From positions 62,001 through 126,000 of the forward strand of contig JAGMUV010000037.1 in the NCBI GenBank assembly GCA_020744425.1: DNA of 64,000 nt. Reading direction: 5' to 3'. Shown here in pieces: positions 43,972 to 54,117 of the stretch (the stretch's first letter is position 1; each line of letters begins with the position of its first letter). The notes under the pieces are model-generated. The model made no database searches, was not told the DNA's origin, and worked only from the letters and a program-made list of their open reading frames with translations. Both the position numbers and the translations under genes were made by a program. Source of the stretch: Dactylonectria macrodidyma (lineage: Eukaryota > Ascomycota > Sordariomycetes > Hypocreales > Nectriaceae).

Positions 43972-44520
43972 ATGGATTTACCAGGCGAGAAGTTCAAGGA
44001 GCTGCTAAAAAACACAGCCTATTTGGAGCAGCTGTTCGACTTGCTGAGGAATAGTAAGAATCATGAAGGGTATTTCATTACGGATATCGTCACGTGGGTA
44101 AACTATGAGGTTGCCATAGAGTCTCGGAACTCGCAAACCAATAGTGTAACAGAGCAGGTGGGGGTAGAGGTTGGTGCTAGTATTCAGCATCGAGTTTCCA
44201 GTCAGTACTGGTACTCTGGATGCTATGAGGGGGAACTAATTGTATTTCTTGGATATCATCGCGTAAAGCTCAAGAAGATAGACGGCGCCATGGCAACGCT
44301 TGGGAGGTTATTTCTAGGTCAAAATCATGGTCTCAAAGTGCGGTATGGGTTCGACTTCTGGCCACAAAAAATTGAGGGTCCTGTCGAGAGAGGCATGGAA
44401 ATATCCTTGGGCGATACAAGCGCGAGAAACAAAATTGTCAAGAAACAACGGGTGCGACTACCAGATGGTCACCTCGAAATTGTCAGGGAGCTGGGGTTTG
44501 ATGTTGAGATTGTCGGATGA
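43972..44520 (+). CDS. Uncharacterised 182-residue protein next to a transposon insertion
   Basis: One open frame, MDLPGEKFKELLKNT through to LGFDVEIVG. I see a short helical start, a strand-rich middle (EGYFITDIVTWVNYEVA, VGVEVGASIQHRVSS, LIVFLGYHRVKLKK) and a charged C-terminal half. There is no signal peptide or membrane span. The order of helix, ITD-type strand, Gly-rich stretch and a hydrophobic strand followed by YhRVkLKK reminds me of fungal gasdermin-like proteins (HET-Q1/RCD-1 type), but this is weak and unproven. Pogo-2 ends 19 bp before the ATG, so the original promoter, or an upstream exon, has been displaced. It could be intact, 5'-truncated or silenced. Confidence 0.5.
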   Translation: MDLPGEKFKELLKNTAYLEQLFDLLRNSKNHEGYFITDIVTWVNYEVAIESRNSQTNSVTEQVGVEVGASIQHRVSSQYWYSGCYEGELIVFLGYHRVKLKKIDGAMATLGRLFLGQNHGLKVRYGFDFWPQKIEGPVERGMEISLGDTSARNKIVKKQRVRLPDGHLEIVRELGFDVEIVG

Positions 44521-44640
44521 GTTAGCGGGAAGAATTAGAATCTGTTACATTAATAGATCCGGCCAGCTACAAGAGCATAGAAAATAACCTTCGGCTGGGG
44601 AATCTAATAGCTACGGATCCGCAACTGCAAGGAAAGTCAA

Positions 44641-46258
44641 TTGCTGCGAACCCGAGCTAAAGCTATCCATGTCTCCACATCCCTATTACATTTCGTTTTT
44701 ATACTAGGCGGCGGAGACCAGGCAGAAAAGACATGGGATGAATTCTATGCTTTCTGGCACTCAATTGTAGCCTCGCCAACTGAAACGGTATTCAAAGAGC
44801 GCCTGGCCAGCTTTGAGCTTAAATACGTTGAGAAATACACTGAGGCAGTTGGATATATTAAGACATTCTGGCTTGAACTATACAAAGAGAGGATAGTTAA
44901 AGCATGTGTAGATAAGCACTTGCATTTCGGCAATATTGCTACCTCAAGGCAGGTAGCTTATAGAATCATAGAAGATAGATACTAATGAATCTCCTAGGGC
45001 TGAAGGAATTCATTCACTGATAAAATCACACATCAAGATATCTACTTTAGATCTCTTTGATACCTGGCAGGCGATAAAGCCTGCTATTACTAACCAACTG
45101 AAGGAACTGAATCATATACGGGTCTCTCAACAGGTACGGATACCGCTAGATATTTCCGGAGTACTATTCGAGGCTATACGGGGCTGGGTTTCACGTCAGG
45201 CCTCACGGAAGGTGCAAGACCAACAGCGGTTGCTTTCAGCGCTTAAAGCTCCCTGCAGCCAGACCTTCACATCCTCCCACGGACTACCGTGTGCTCATAC
45301 CTTAAGAAAGCTCGAGGAGGAAAAGCAGGCCCTTTTACTAGAGCATTTTCATCCCCACTGGCACTTGAAGCGAGATATAGCTCAGCCACAGCTTATGCTA
45401 GAACCCAGAGCAGCCTCGAGCCAACGTAACGAGAGACTCAATCAGCCGATAACAAGCACGAGGCGAGAGCCTAGTGCATTTGAGGCAGTTGAGGCAGTAG
45501 CACAACCGAAGGCACAGCCTAAATGTAGCAGATGCCACACATTAGGTCATAAGATGACCTCGAAGGCATGCCCTCTGCGGTACGAGGAGCTCTTACAATC
45601 GTCAGCGGCATCAAGACAGGCAGCGCCGGTAGCATCGTCAGCATCGTCAGCATCGTCGGCGCAGGCAGTGGCAGGCAGGGGCAGTGCCAGCTGCATCGTC
45701 GTCAACACCGGCGGCACAGGCAGCACAGGCCCAGCAGCATCATCGACAGAGGCAGGGAAGCGCCGTCAGCATCGTCAGCGTAGGCAGGGGCAGGCAGGGG
45801 CAGCGCCGGCAGCATCATCGTCAACAGCATCAGGACCGGCATCAACAGCGCCGGCACTGAGATATGATGACCCGCAGGCTATCTGCCGGAGATATATTGC
45901 TGCTAGAGATGCTTGGTATAAGGTGCAGCCTCGTGGCAGCCTCAAAACTAACCAGCAGTATCGGAAGGCCCTGGGTCTGCCTCTGCGGTACGATAAAGCA
46001 AGCTACCAGTAGTGTCTTGACTGTAAGCAGATGGGCAAGCGCTGCACGATGCCAACAGGCTATAGAGATTGGACCAAGGAGGAGATGATGGCCTACCTAG
46101 ATTGGAGCAAGGCAGAAGACGATCGGGTTGAGGCTCAGGTAGCCGCAGAGATGGAAAACAATCCTTTTTCTAGTTCTAGTAGAAGAGGCATGCGTGAGAT
46201 CTGGGAGGCGGCTGAGAAGGATGGCAAAGAGCAGCAGGGTTTGTATTTAACTAGATAA
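44641..46258 (+). pseudogene. Decayed MULE transposase (Hop-type), 5'-truncated
   Basis: Parts match the intact MULE in order: WDEFYAFWHSIVASPTETVF and KACVDKHLHFGNIATS (before the catalytic Glu), then after about 35 extra bases NESPRAEGIHSLIKSH (the Glu motif), SWIM (CSQTFTSSHGLPCAHTL), the CCHC knuckle (CSRCHTLGHKMTSKAC) and the C-terminal WTKEEMMAYLDWSKAED. The first 340 or so residues, with both catalytic aspartates, are missing. A TAG at 46013-46015 replaces the Trp codon seen in the intact copy. A long Ala/Ser/Gly-rich stretch made of GCATCGTCA-type repeats (about 45600-45850) expands the linker. No inverted ends were found. It is dead. Confidence 0.85.
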
Positions 46259-46882
46259 TTAGGAATTCATCGCCGTTCTGGATCTTGGGATTTGAACGTT
46301 GCGCGCGATGACTAGCAGCGGTAACCCCTGATAACCGCAGCTGCGTGGTGAGCGATGAATGCTTACAGAATTGCCGCACCTGGGTGTGTTGAGATCCGTG
46401 TTTTAACGGATCAATTGCTATTCCGATCCATTGGTGAATGTCTTCTTGTCAATAGCTTCCGCTGGTTAGCGCTAGTTTTCTTCTTCTTCAGTCAACACAA
46501 TATGCTCATTTCAACAGGGTGCGGCAATTCTAAATCCGCATCCGGGTGCGGATGTAGCGGGCGCCAACAACAAACCACGAGGACATATGATGCAGAACAA
46601 GATGTCACATCCAACAGACCAAAACGTCATACATTTAATCAAACCGGAAGGAAGGTCTTCCGCTGTTCAGACCCGCTGCCCGGAGGTCCGAACTTCCAGT
46701 CAGAGGTTGGTATCAGCTACCTTATGTCTCCCAAAAAGCAAGTTCTTCAACACAACGGCCCTGGCGGCCCTATGTATAAGAAAATCGAGCTCTTTTCAGT
46801 CGTTAGATAGAAAAAACCAAGAGATTTTATCCCTACGATCCAGATCCATCAGAAATTGCGACACAAGATCTCATGATACTAG
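46259..46882. other. Spacer between MULE relic and hAT relic
   Basis: No gene. GAATTCATCGCC (46262) and GAGCGATGAAT (46348) give a small inverted pair that could be decayed terminal sequence. The 3' end of the hAT element should lie here, but I see no partner for its CAGTGATC end. Confidence 0.45.
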
Positions 46883-49406
46883 CTAAACCCTGAGCCCATT
46901 ATGCTCACCAGAAGTGTTCTTCTCCAACATATTTGACTCCTCACTACCATCATCTCCACCGCCGTTTTCTTCCCCCTCTGAATCCCGCCTACTGGTTCCA
47001 GCCTCATCCCTTGCTTCGTCTTCCATCAAGCCGATACTGGAGTTATCAAATGCCTTCCGCTCTGGGCGTCCATACCAAGCCCGTAGGCACTCGCTGGCTT
47101 CGATTATGTCCATCCGAAGTCGTGAACGACGACCCGTAAGGAGGAGCTTGGCGCTGCTAAATAAGCGCACACACTCATCCGACATGGGAGGCACGGCCAA
47201 CAAGTCCAGCGCCATACGAGCTAGGTCTGTCTGCGAGTGATAGCGCTCATTCCAGTACTGAATGGGATCGAATTCTTCGTCATCGTTAAGGCCGATAACG
47301 TCAGTGGTGATAAACTCGTTGTAGTGGTCCACCGAGGGTAGTTCATGACTCAATTTAGGGTCGGACTGGCGCAGTTTAAGCCGCTTGTGGTTCCGAACCG
47401 AGGTGAACGATTTCTCCTTTAATTCTGGGGCCTTAAAGACGTGAGTAGGAACTGGGGCTCCGCCGGCAAACTTTCCTCGATATTCCTCAATCCAGAGCTC
47501 TTTGACAGACCCGACGGCTGCCTGGATCCAGGTACGCTTATCATCGCTGTCATTCCAAACCTGATGGTACCACTGGTTCTTGAGGGTTGGATTCAACGAT
47601 ATAGCGGCGTAGTAAGCGGGCGATTCATCAGCCTTGTTGTAGTACTTCTCGCATTTCTTCCAGGCAACTTCTGCTGCCGCAGCAAGCCAATTATAGTCGT
47701 CGACTTCGCTTTGGGTATCCTGCTGATTCGGGCCACGCTTGCGGAGGGCATCGTCAGCAAGTTGTTCAAATTTTTGCCGAGCAAGTTGGATTCCATCAAT
47801 TAGCCAATCCAACGATTGAAAATGGTCCGCAAGAGTCCACTGCCTCCCTTCGTTCATGATTGTGGCTTCGTAGAATGTCTCAAGTTGGTCATGGAGGTGT
47901 CCGAGTTCATCCCATTGCCGCGGTGTAAGCCGGTTATCCAGGACGCCCTTGTCACCCAGTGGAGGCTCATATTGATCGCAGAAGAGCTGGATGCGTTCTT
48001 TGACGTTAAGGGCGCGTCCAATAGATAGAAAATAAGAATTCCAGCGTGTCGACTGGCTTTGAACAAGCTGCATGACACTCTAACGTCAGTCTCTGAGGCG
48101 CGAATATACGGTGCTGTTGCATTAAAATGCGGCGCGGAATAAGGGCCTTACCTCTAATCCATCGAATACAGCCAGTTCACCGCCTATTTCTATTGATCTG
48201 AAGAATTGGCGGCGTTGAGGACTCGATCTAATATACCGTACGATATTGTGGAGCCTTCCAATTGCACCACGCCGCTTCCACAGCTCGCCAATCCGTGCGA
48301 AGTCTCATTCTCGATACGCCGATTCCAAATCCTTGCAGGTCTTCTCAGCATCCTTTCCAATAATAAAGGCTTGGGCGCAAAGGTTGACGATATGGCCGAA
48401 ACACCGAAGGCGTCGTCGTAGGCGATGTTCCTTGCTCATGTTCGGATAAAGAGCTTGGAGGACCAGGTCAATACAGGCATCATTCGAAGTCGCGTTGTCG
48501 GCCATGAAATAACCGATTCTGCCGCTGATCCCGTAGTCGCCAAATATGTGTAGGAGGGCATCTGCCATGTTCTCTCCCGAATGTTCGCCAACCAGTTCGC
48601 GAAGAGCCAGTACCGCCGTTCGTCTCTTCACGTGCACTGTTGACAAAGTGCGCGACACATCCCAGAGTGGCCTGGTAGTTCGGCGATGTCCATAAATCGA
48701 ACGATATCGATATATTGCTGTGTGCCGCTTGCATTTCTTGACGCAGCCTCTCCTTGCGCGCCTCAAATGCCTCTATGATCCATTTGCGAATCACAAGGCT
48801 CGCCTTTGGTAGGAGCGTTGTTCGGCCTGGAAATACATAGAAGAGGAGGTCGCGGAAGTAGAGCTTTTCGATTTGGAAGAAGGCGACGTGACAGTAGACG
48901 ATCCATCGAATAAGAAGCTCCCTGAACACGTCAAATCGGCGTTTGAATACAACGGTGGATATGCTGTTGATGTCGACAATTGACGGCTGTGAGGGGTCGT
49001 TCTTTGCAGGTCTATGCTCACCAGTTTCCCTGTCGATTTGGTGTTTCGATTCGAGGTGGTCTAAGGCAGTGCAGTTGCCCTTGCCGGAAATTGGAAGCCC
49101 TTGCTGGCGCTGCTGCTGCTCACACAGATAACAGTACCAGAACTTCTTCGTTGGGTCCTGCTTCAGTTGTATATCTTCACCATACTGCCAGACAACTGAT
49201 GTCCTCTTCTTGGTGTGCTTTTGGGACTTTGCTACGACGGAGTAGCGAACATACTGCTTCCCATTCAGCGCGAATTCATCAGGTTCGATCAGGATTCCTG
49301 CGGGGTCGTTTGGGCGAGGACTAATATATGCGGGAGCAAGAATAACTCTGTCGGAATCCGGACGCCGAGCGCTGGTAGCGCCCAAATAGCTGGAGATAGT
49401 GGCCAT
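46883..49406 (-). pseudogene. hAT transposase, one frameshift and one nonsense codon
   Basis: Minus-strand gene starting MATISSYLGATSARRP. A BED-type finger (CYLCEQQ ... HLESKH) is followed by the first catalytic region (SISFDLWTSPNYQATLGC). The frame then slips by one near 48640 and continues as RRTAVLALRELVGEHSGEN and GYFMADNATSNDACIDL (second Asp). A TGA near 48290 interrupts LESAYRE and DFARIGELWKRRGAIGRL. A 72-nt intron at 48080-48151 (GTAAGG to TTAG) leads to STRWNSYFLSIGRAL and, near the end, the hAT dimerisation motif ALDLLAVPPMSDECVRLFSSAK. Two lesions make it inactive. Its 5' end is probably the CAGTGATC at 49744. Confidence 0.88.
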
Positions 49407-49563
49407 GGTGTAGCTAGTGAGTGGACTGTTTTAGACATGTCTACCATAGTAAAAAGACTGCTATAGACGCAAGCGACGCGGTTTCCTCCATGTTTTTGCT
49501 CGGCCTATCTGTTGCGCGTTGGGTGTTAGAGAAGGTGCGCGTCTCGTGGTGGTGTGCGACGGG

Positions 49564-49743
49564 ACGTCACAACCACCAAATTAGGCTTAGATCGGGCCAT
49601 ATCGGGTTAGACCATTGGAGCTCCAGGAGCCTGTTGCCAATCAATCCAATCCAATCCAAATTTTGGGCAACATGAAATCCAATCCAGCCATTTTCTGTCC
49701 ACTCCAGTCCAATCCAAATTGCCTCCAATCCAATAAGATCACT
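49564..49743. repeat. 180-bp dispersed repeat, copy B, at the hAT 5' end
   Basis: Reverse complement of 23984-24163. Read on the minus strand it starts CAGTGATCTTATTGG at 49744 and runs toward the hAT gene start 160 bp away, so it is best read as the 5' terminal and subterminal part of this hAT element. It is packed with GGATTGG words that could be transposase binding sites. Confidence 0.85.
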
Positions 49744-50096
49744 GTCGAGCATGCATACAAAGGAAACGCTCCCCGTGGCTTGCCGACCCATGCAGAAAGA
49801 AAAGAAAACAACACCGTTTTCACCAAGCAATTGCTGGCCAGCTTCCCCGCCACCCCCGGTTGAATGATTCAGTTCTTCATCCCCTCGAAGCTCCTGGGGG
49901 TATGAAACAGACCCTCCCATCCAACTGCTTCCATCCGTGTTCGTCCTTGGCCCGGCTCCAGACTGTGCCCCTATCCATGTTCTCATAAGCTTAACGCCGT
50001 AAGCGAAAAATGGCTTGTTGAAACCATTCCATCTTGTTCCACCTCGAGTGTCTCTCAAAGGGTATGCATCTCCGCGATCCTTGCCCACCCCTCCAT

Positions 50097-52229
50097 CTAA
50101 GCCGACTCTTTCTTGAATTTCCGCTTCCCTCCACCTCTGCCATCCGCATGCTCGTCGTCAGGGCTCCATTCCTCGGGGTGAAAGTCCGAGTTTCCGTAGT
50201 GCGCACGATTCCATATGCTATTTTTGAAAGTGTTCGTTTTCACATTGAGGTGTGGTTCTATGCTGTTCTTACACTCTTCGTACTCGAGCTGAACTGGGCT
50301 GAATCGAATGTGGCAGCCGGGTGTCGTTCTAAGACGGGGCATGAGTGATGTCTGAGGTCTCAAACCAGATGTCGCAACCATCACTGGGTTGGGGCCCATA
50401 CTCGAGCTGCCGGCCATCGAAGTGGGCGGGGACGGGGGTTGGGGAGATGTCATGATGGCGGGTGATGGCCGAGGCTGGGGGGTTGAAGCTGGCAACATGT
50501 CGGAATACTGTGGCATCCATGGACTCTGCACAGATGCGGGCGAAAAGGACCCGGCCGTGGAGGGAGAGGGCGGAGGGGGCGCTAAGGGAGTCATTCCTCC
50601 CATTGAGTTGAACCCGGGGATGATGGACAACGCGCTGACGTCAACCGACGTGTACTCTCCGAATTTCGTCTGGGTGCCCGTGATCTGGGTGTTGTGGGAG
50701 AAGGAGTTGACTCGGTTAACCTGCATAGATACCGGGGCAGTTGACACCGGGGCCGGGACTGGGAGCGGAGTCGGCGTGAGGTACAGGATATCGTAGTGAT
50801 CAGGTCGATCGAGCAGGTAAATGATGGGACCAAGGCTTGCAGGGTCCCGGCCGTTGGCCTCCTCGGGGAAACGATATCTGTTGGCCTGGCCGCCAGGGCT
50901 TCGATCAAGGTAGGCAATCTCGAGGACAAAGCCGACGGGCTGGAGCAGCACATTGACAAGGGCGACGATGCCCAGGTGCTCAATCTCGCGGCCAACCAGC
51001 TCGATACTTTGGGCGCAGTAGCCGTGGACACCTCCAGCCACCTCTGGGAGGAAGGGATCGTAAGTAACGGCGTTGGCTTTGAGGTAGGTAGCGGCAAGCA
51101 GGCGGAGGTAGTAGATGATGCTGCCAGTAAGCGCAGCGTCATTCCACCGCTCAAGGAGCAACAAGTGTGCCGCCTGCGGGTTGTCCATGCTCCGAGAAAT
51201 CTCTCGCAGCAATGCGAACATCTCATCGGCCCATTCTTCGAAGTAGGGGTAGCCGCCGACATTGGTGATCATCTGACCGAAGCTCATCAGTCGAGCGACC
51301 TCCCCTTCGATCTTCCCCTGATCGCCTGAGTCGATGAGTTTCTCAAAGTAGGAAAATCCAATTGCTATAGTCGGAAAGTGAAACCGTTAGCCAATATCCG
51401 ACATGTCACATGAGGCAGTGTCTCCAGACAGGGGCGGAAGCGCCAAACAAAGCAACGTGCCGTGCCGCTGAAGAGCGGAGTTCCGTTTAGGGAAGTGTGC
51501 AGGTTTAGCATCTCCCTAGGTCTGAACCACGCCTCTGGAATCGCGGGTTGGAGAATGGGTGGATTGACTCACCTCGCCAGCCACAGTTGCCGTCGCCCCG
51601 GATGGGCCGATAGTGGGAGTAGGTCTGGGGCGGCGCCTGGATGAAGCATTCGGTGTCAGTATGTTGATCTTGAGGCCAGAAGTTTGTGAGGACATGGGAC
51701 TTGCCTCGAGGACGACCTGGTAGTCTTTGGCAGCGGCCTGCTGGGCAGCCATGCCGTGTTGGCCCTGCTGGCCCTCCATCTTGAGGATGATGACGGAGGA
51801 AGGGTAGGGTTGCGGTGGCGCTTGGCGCGGCTGGTGGTGTTGTTGCTGAGGAATGTGGTACCGGTGGCTCGGCTGCTGGTGCTGGTGCTGTTGTTGATAC
51901 TGCTGGGTTTGGCACTGCTGGTGGTGTGCTTGAGCAGTGTCTCGGTTCGACGGGATCAGCGGTGGTGGCGAGGTTGTCGAAGTGGTCGACAGCGCGTAGG
52001 TGGAGGATGCAGCAGGCGATAATGAGGCTTACTGCTGGTCTCGGAGGTGAGGATGCTGCTGCTGTGCTGGTGCACCAATTTCTTGGTCCTGCTGCAAGCC
52101 GTAGCGCGGCCCCGCGGGCGTACCTGCTCCTCCGCCTCCGGCTGGCATGGGGAATCCAGAGTCCAGTTCGAGAGCTACGCCATAGGACGCGAAGCAGGAG
52201 GTGAACGGCGTGGGTTGAGGCTCGAACAT
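50097..52229 (-). CDS. Otubain-like deubiquitinase (peptidase C65) with Pro-rich tail
   Basis: A cysteine protease that removes ubiquitin. The catalytic Asp-Cys block TYSHYRPIRGDGNCGWR lies just before a 208-nt intron (51365-51572, GTGAGT to CTATAG) and continues AIGFSYFEKL; the last exon has GGYPYFEEWADEM, GSIIYYLRLLAATYLKAN and the His region RPDHYDILY. The C-terminus is about 190 residues of Pro/Ser-rich sequence ending in a basic GGGKRKFKKE. The N-terminus from MFEPQPTPF (52229) is Gln/His-rich. An apparent GC-AG intron (51637-51704, GCAAGT, ACTGAC, CCAG) joins KDYQVVLE to APPQTYSHY. At 52029-52032 either a GTAAGC intron starts or CAA has become TAA. The linker that usually precedes the catalytic block seems shorter than normal. 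Confidence 0.85.
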
Positions 52230-52261
52230 GTCTTGCTGAAGGGGGTTGTCGGCAGGGGACG

Positions 52262-52377
52262 AGGTGTAGGAGAGGAGGGGTGGAAGGGAAAGAAGGTGCG
52301 GCGAGGAGAGAAGGAGAGAGAGGAGAGGCGACGGAGCGGAAGGAAGTAGGTTTTGAGAGAAAGAGAGAAGAGTGTGG
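52262..52377 (-). promoter_or_regulatory. CT-rich leader of the otubain gene
   Basis: On the minus strand this 116-bp tract is nearly all C and T and ends about 30 bp before the proposed ATG at 52229. Such pyrimidine tracts are typical of ascomycete core promoters and transcript starts, which supports the start choice. Confidence 0.55.
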
Positions 52378-52424
52378 TGAGCGAACGAGGTGAGTCCAGA
52401 GAGCTGGGACCTAGGAAGTTGCAA

Positions 52425-53980
52425 GTTGGAGACGCTGCTGCTGCGACTGCTACTGCTGCTTGGGGGGGGAGATGAAGCTAGGAACTTTAGTGCAGCGGGC
52501 GGACAGCGGGTGATGTGGTTAGCGGAGCGCCTAGGTGGTGGCCTAGCGGGTAATCAAAGCGGGTAACCCACCAGCGGGCGCAAGCAATTGACGGTGGAGA
52601 TCGGGCTGGCGACCTAGGCTTCGGATTTGGGACGGAGGAAGAGACATCCTAGGCAGGTTGTCTCGGAGCAGGTGGCCACGGAGCGGGCAGAGAAGAAAAG
52701 GGAGCAGAAGGGCCGAGAGGGCGCTAATCGCGGTGCTAATGAGATCCAAGGTCCGAGAGGCGCGGCTAGCAAGGGCACCAGGGGTAGTACAGAGAACGAT
52801 GGAACGTCGCATAGTGGGTTTGGGGGCAGCCGACTGCGGTTGTGACTTGCGACGATGAAAGGAATAAACAGCAACTTGGCAGGTCGTCTAGCTGTCGTGT
52901 GGTACGGTGCCCTGCGCAGCTAGGGATGAGGTGGTGTTGGACCTGTTGGTGTGCACGGCAGAGGCGGTTGCAGAGTAGGCGTTGGCTGACACCTTCGTCA
53001 CAAGGAGTTGTCCCCACTTCGAGACGAATCTCCACTTGATTCCAGGGCCAAGACCAAGCCAGGGAAGGTTGAGGGGACCCAACGAGCAATGACAATCTCC
53101 CGCTGACGATGCGTTGCGACTCGATTTCGATTCGATCGACGTACGTGCCTAATTCTTGGCAGGACCGACTGCGTAGCTGCGGTTCCAGAGCGCAACTGGG
53201 TTGGCGCGGGCACAATGTCTCCAGTTGTCCGGGTACGTCGAACAGGTTGGTGGGCGATGGCGCCGGCGATTGGTGGAGATAAAAGTTGAGGCGGGCGTGA
53301 GAGTAGGGCGAAGTAGGGCGAAGTAGGGCGAGAGAACAGGAGGAGAAAAGAAGAGAAGTGGAGGGCAGTGAGAGGCAACTAGGTAAGATGCGTGGGGGAA
53401 GCGAAGTTCGGTCCCAAGCTAGTAGATGGCGGATGGGGAATGACACGGCAAGATTTAGTACGGACGGGATGCAATGGAGGTAGTAGAGTCCAGCAAAGCC
53501 GTGGCCGCCGCATCACGCTCCGTAGGCCTGTTTGGCTGTTTCGCCATCTGTCTGTCTTGTCTGCAGGGCTTCTACAGATGTTCAACTCCGACGAGTGGAA
53601 CGTGGGCGCGTTGAACGAGGCGTTGTCTGCTGTGGACTGTAGTGTGTGTGGCGCGTGGTGTCTGGGATCTTCCCGTCGACAATGGGGCGTTATCGCAGTG
53701 CATGTGTGTGTGCTTGCGTGCGTGCGCGCGTTCGTTCTGCTGGGTTGTGGCGCGTTCTGATGGCTCGTCCTTGGCTGGTGCCTTTGGACCTTGGCTGGTT
53801 CGGCCGCGGAGTCCCAAGACTGTTGGGATGGACTTTCCAATCCCTATTACGGTTGGATTGGATTGGATTTTATTTCGCCCGGAGGATAGTCCCTATAGGG
53901 CCTTGACACAATCTAGTTCACATTTCAGAACATTTGGTACCTGACACCCCAAGCCTCACGGATCGTCGTCTCATCGTTTG
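52425..53980. other. Low-complexity upstream region, no gene called
   Basis: Frames open on both strands here (for example 52766-53446 minus and 53379-53840 minus) but read as Ser/Arg/Pro-rich chance sequence. A 10-bp unit, AAGTAGGGCG, repeats about three times at 53305-53334, a GT/GC run lies at 53700-53740, and GGTTGGATTGGATTGGATT at 53850-53870 echoes the 180-bp repeat. Confidence 0.5.
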
Positions 53981-54117
53981 CTGCTCAACCTCATCGCTGC
54001 TTGTTCCATGACAGGCCTGCTTGAAGGCCAAATTCTGCAAGTGTTCAGCATCCTATGTTCAGCAGCTGAAGCACGGTCTGCCAAAATCGAGGCTGCTTTT
54101 GTTAGTATAGTCGCACG

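Noticed and set aside
46280..46350. tRNA-like T-arm (TTCAAATCCC) on the minus strand
   Set aside because: The flanking bases do not pair into a T-stem and no acceptor or anticodon arm could be drawn.
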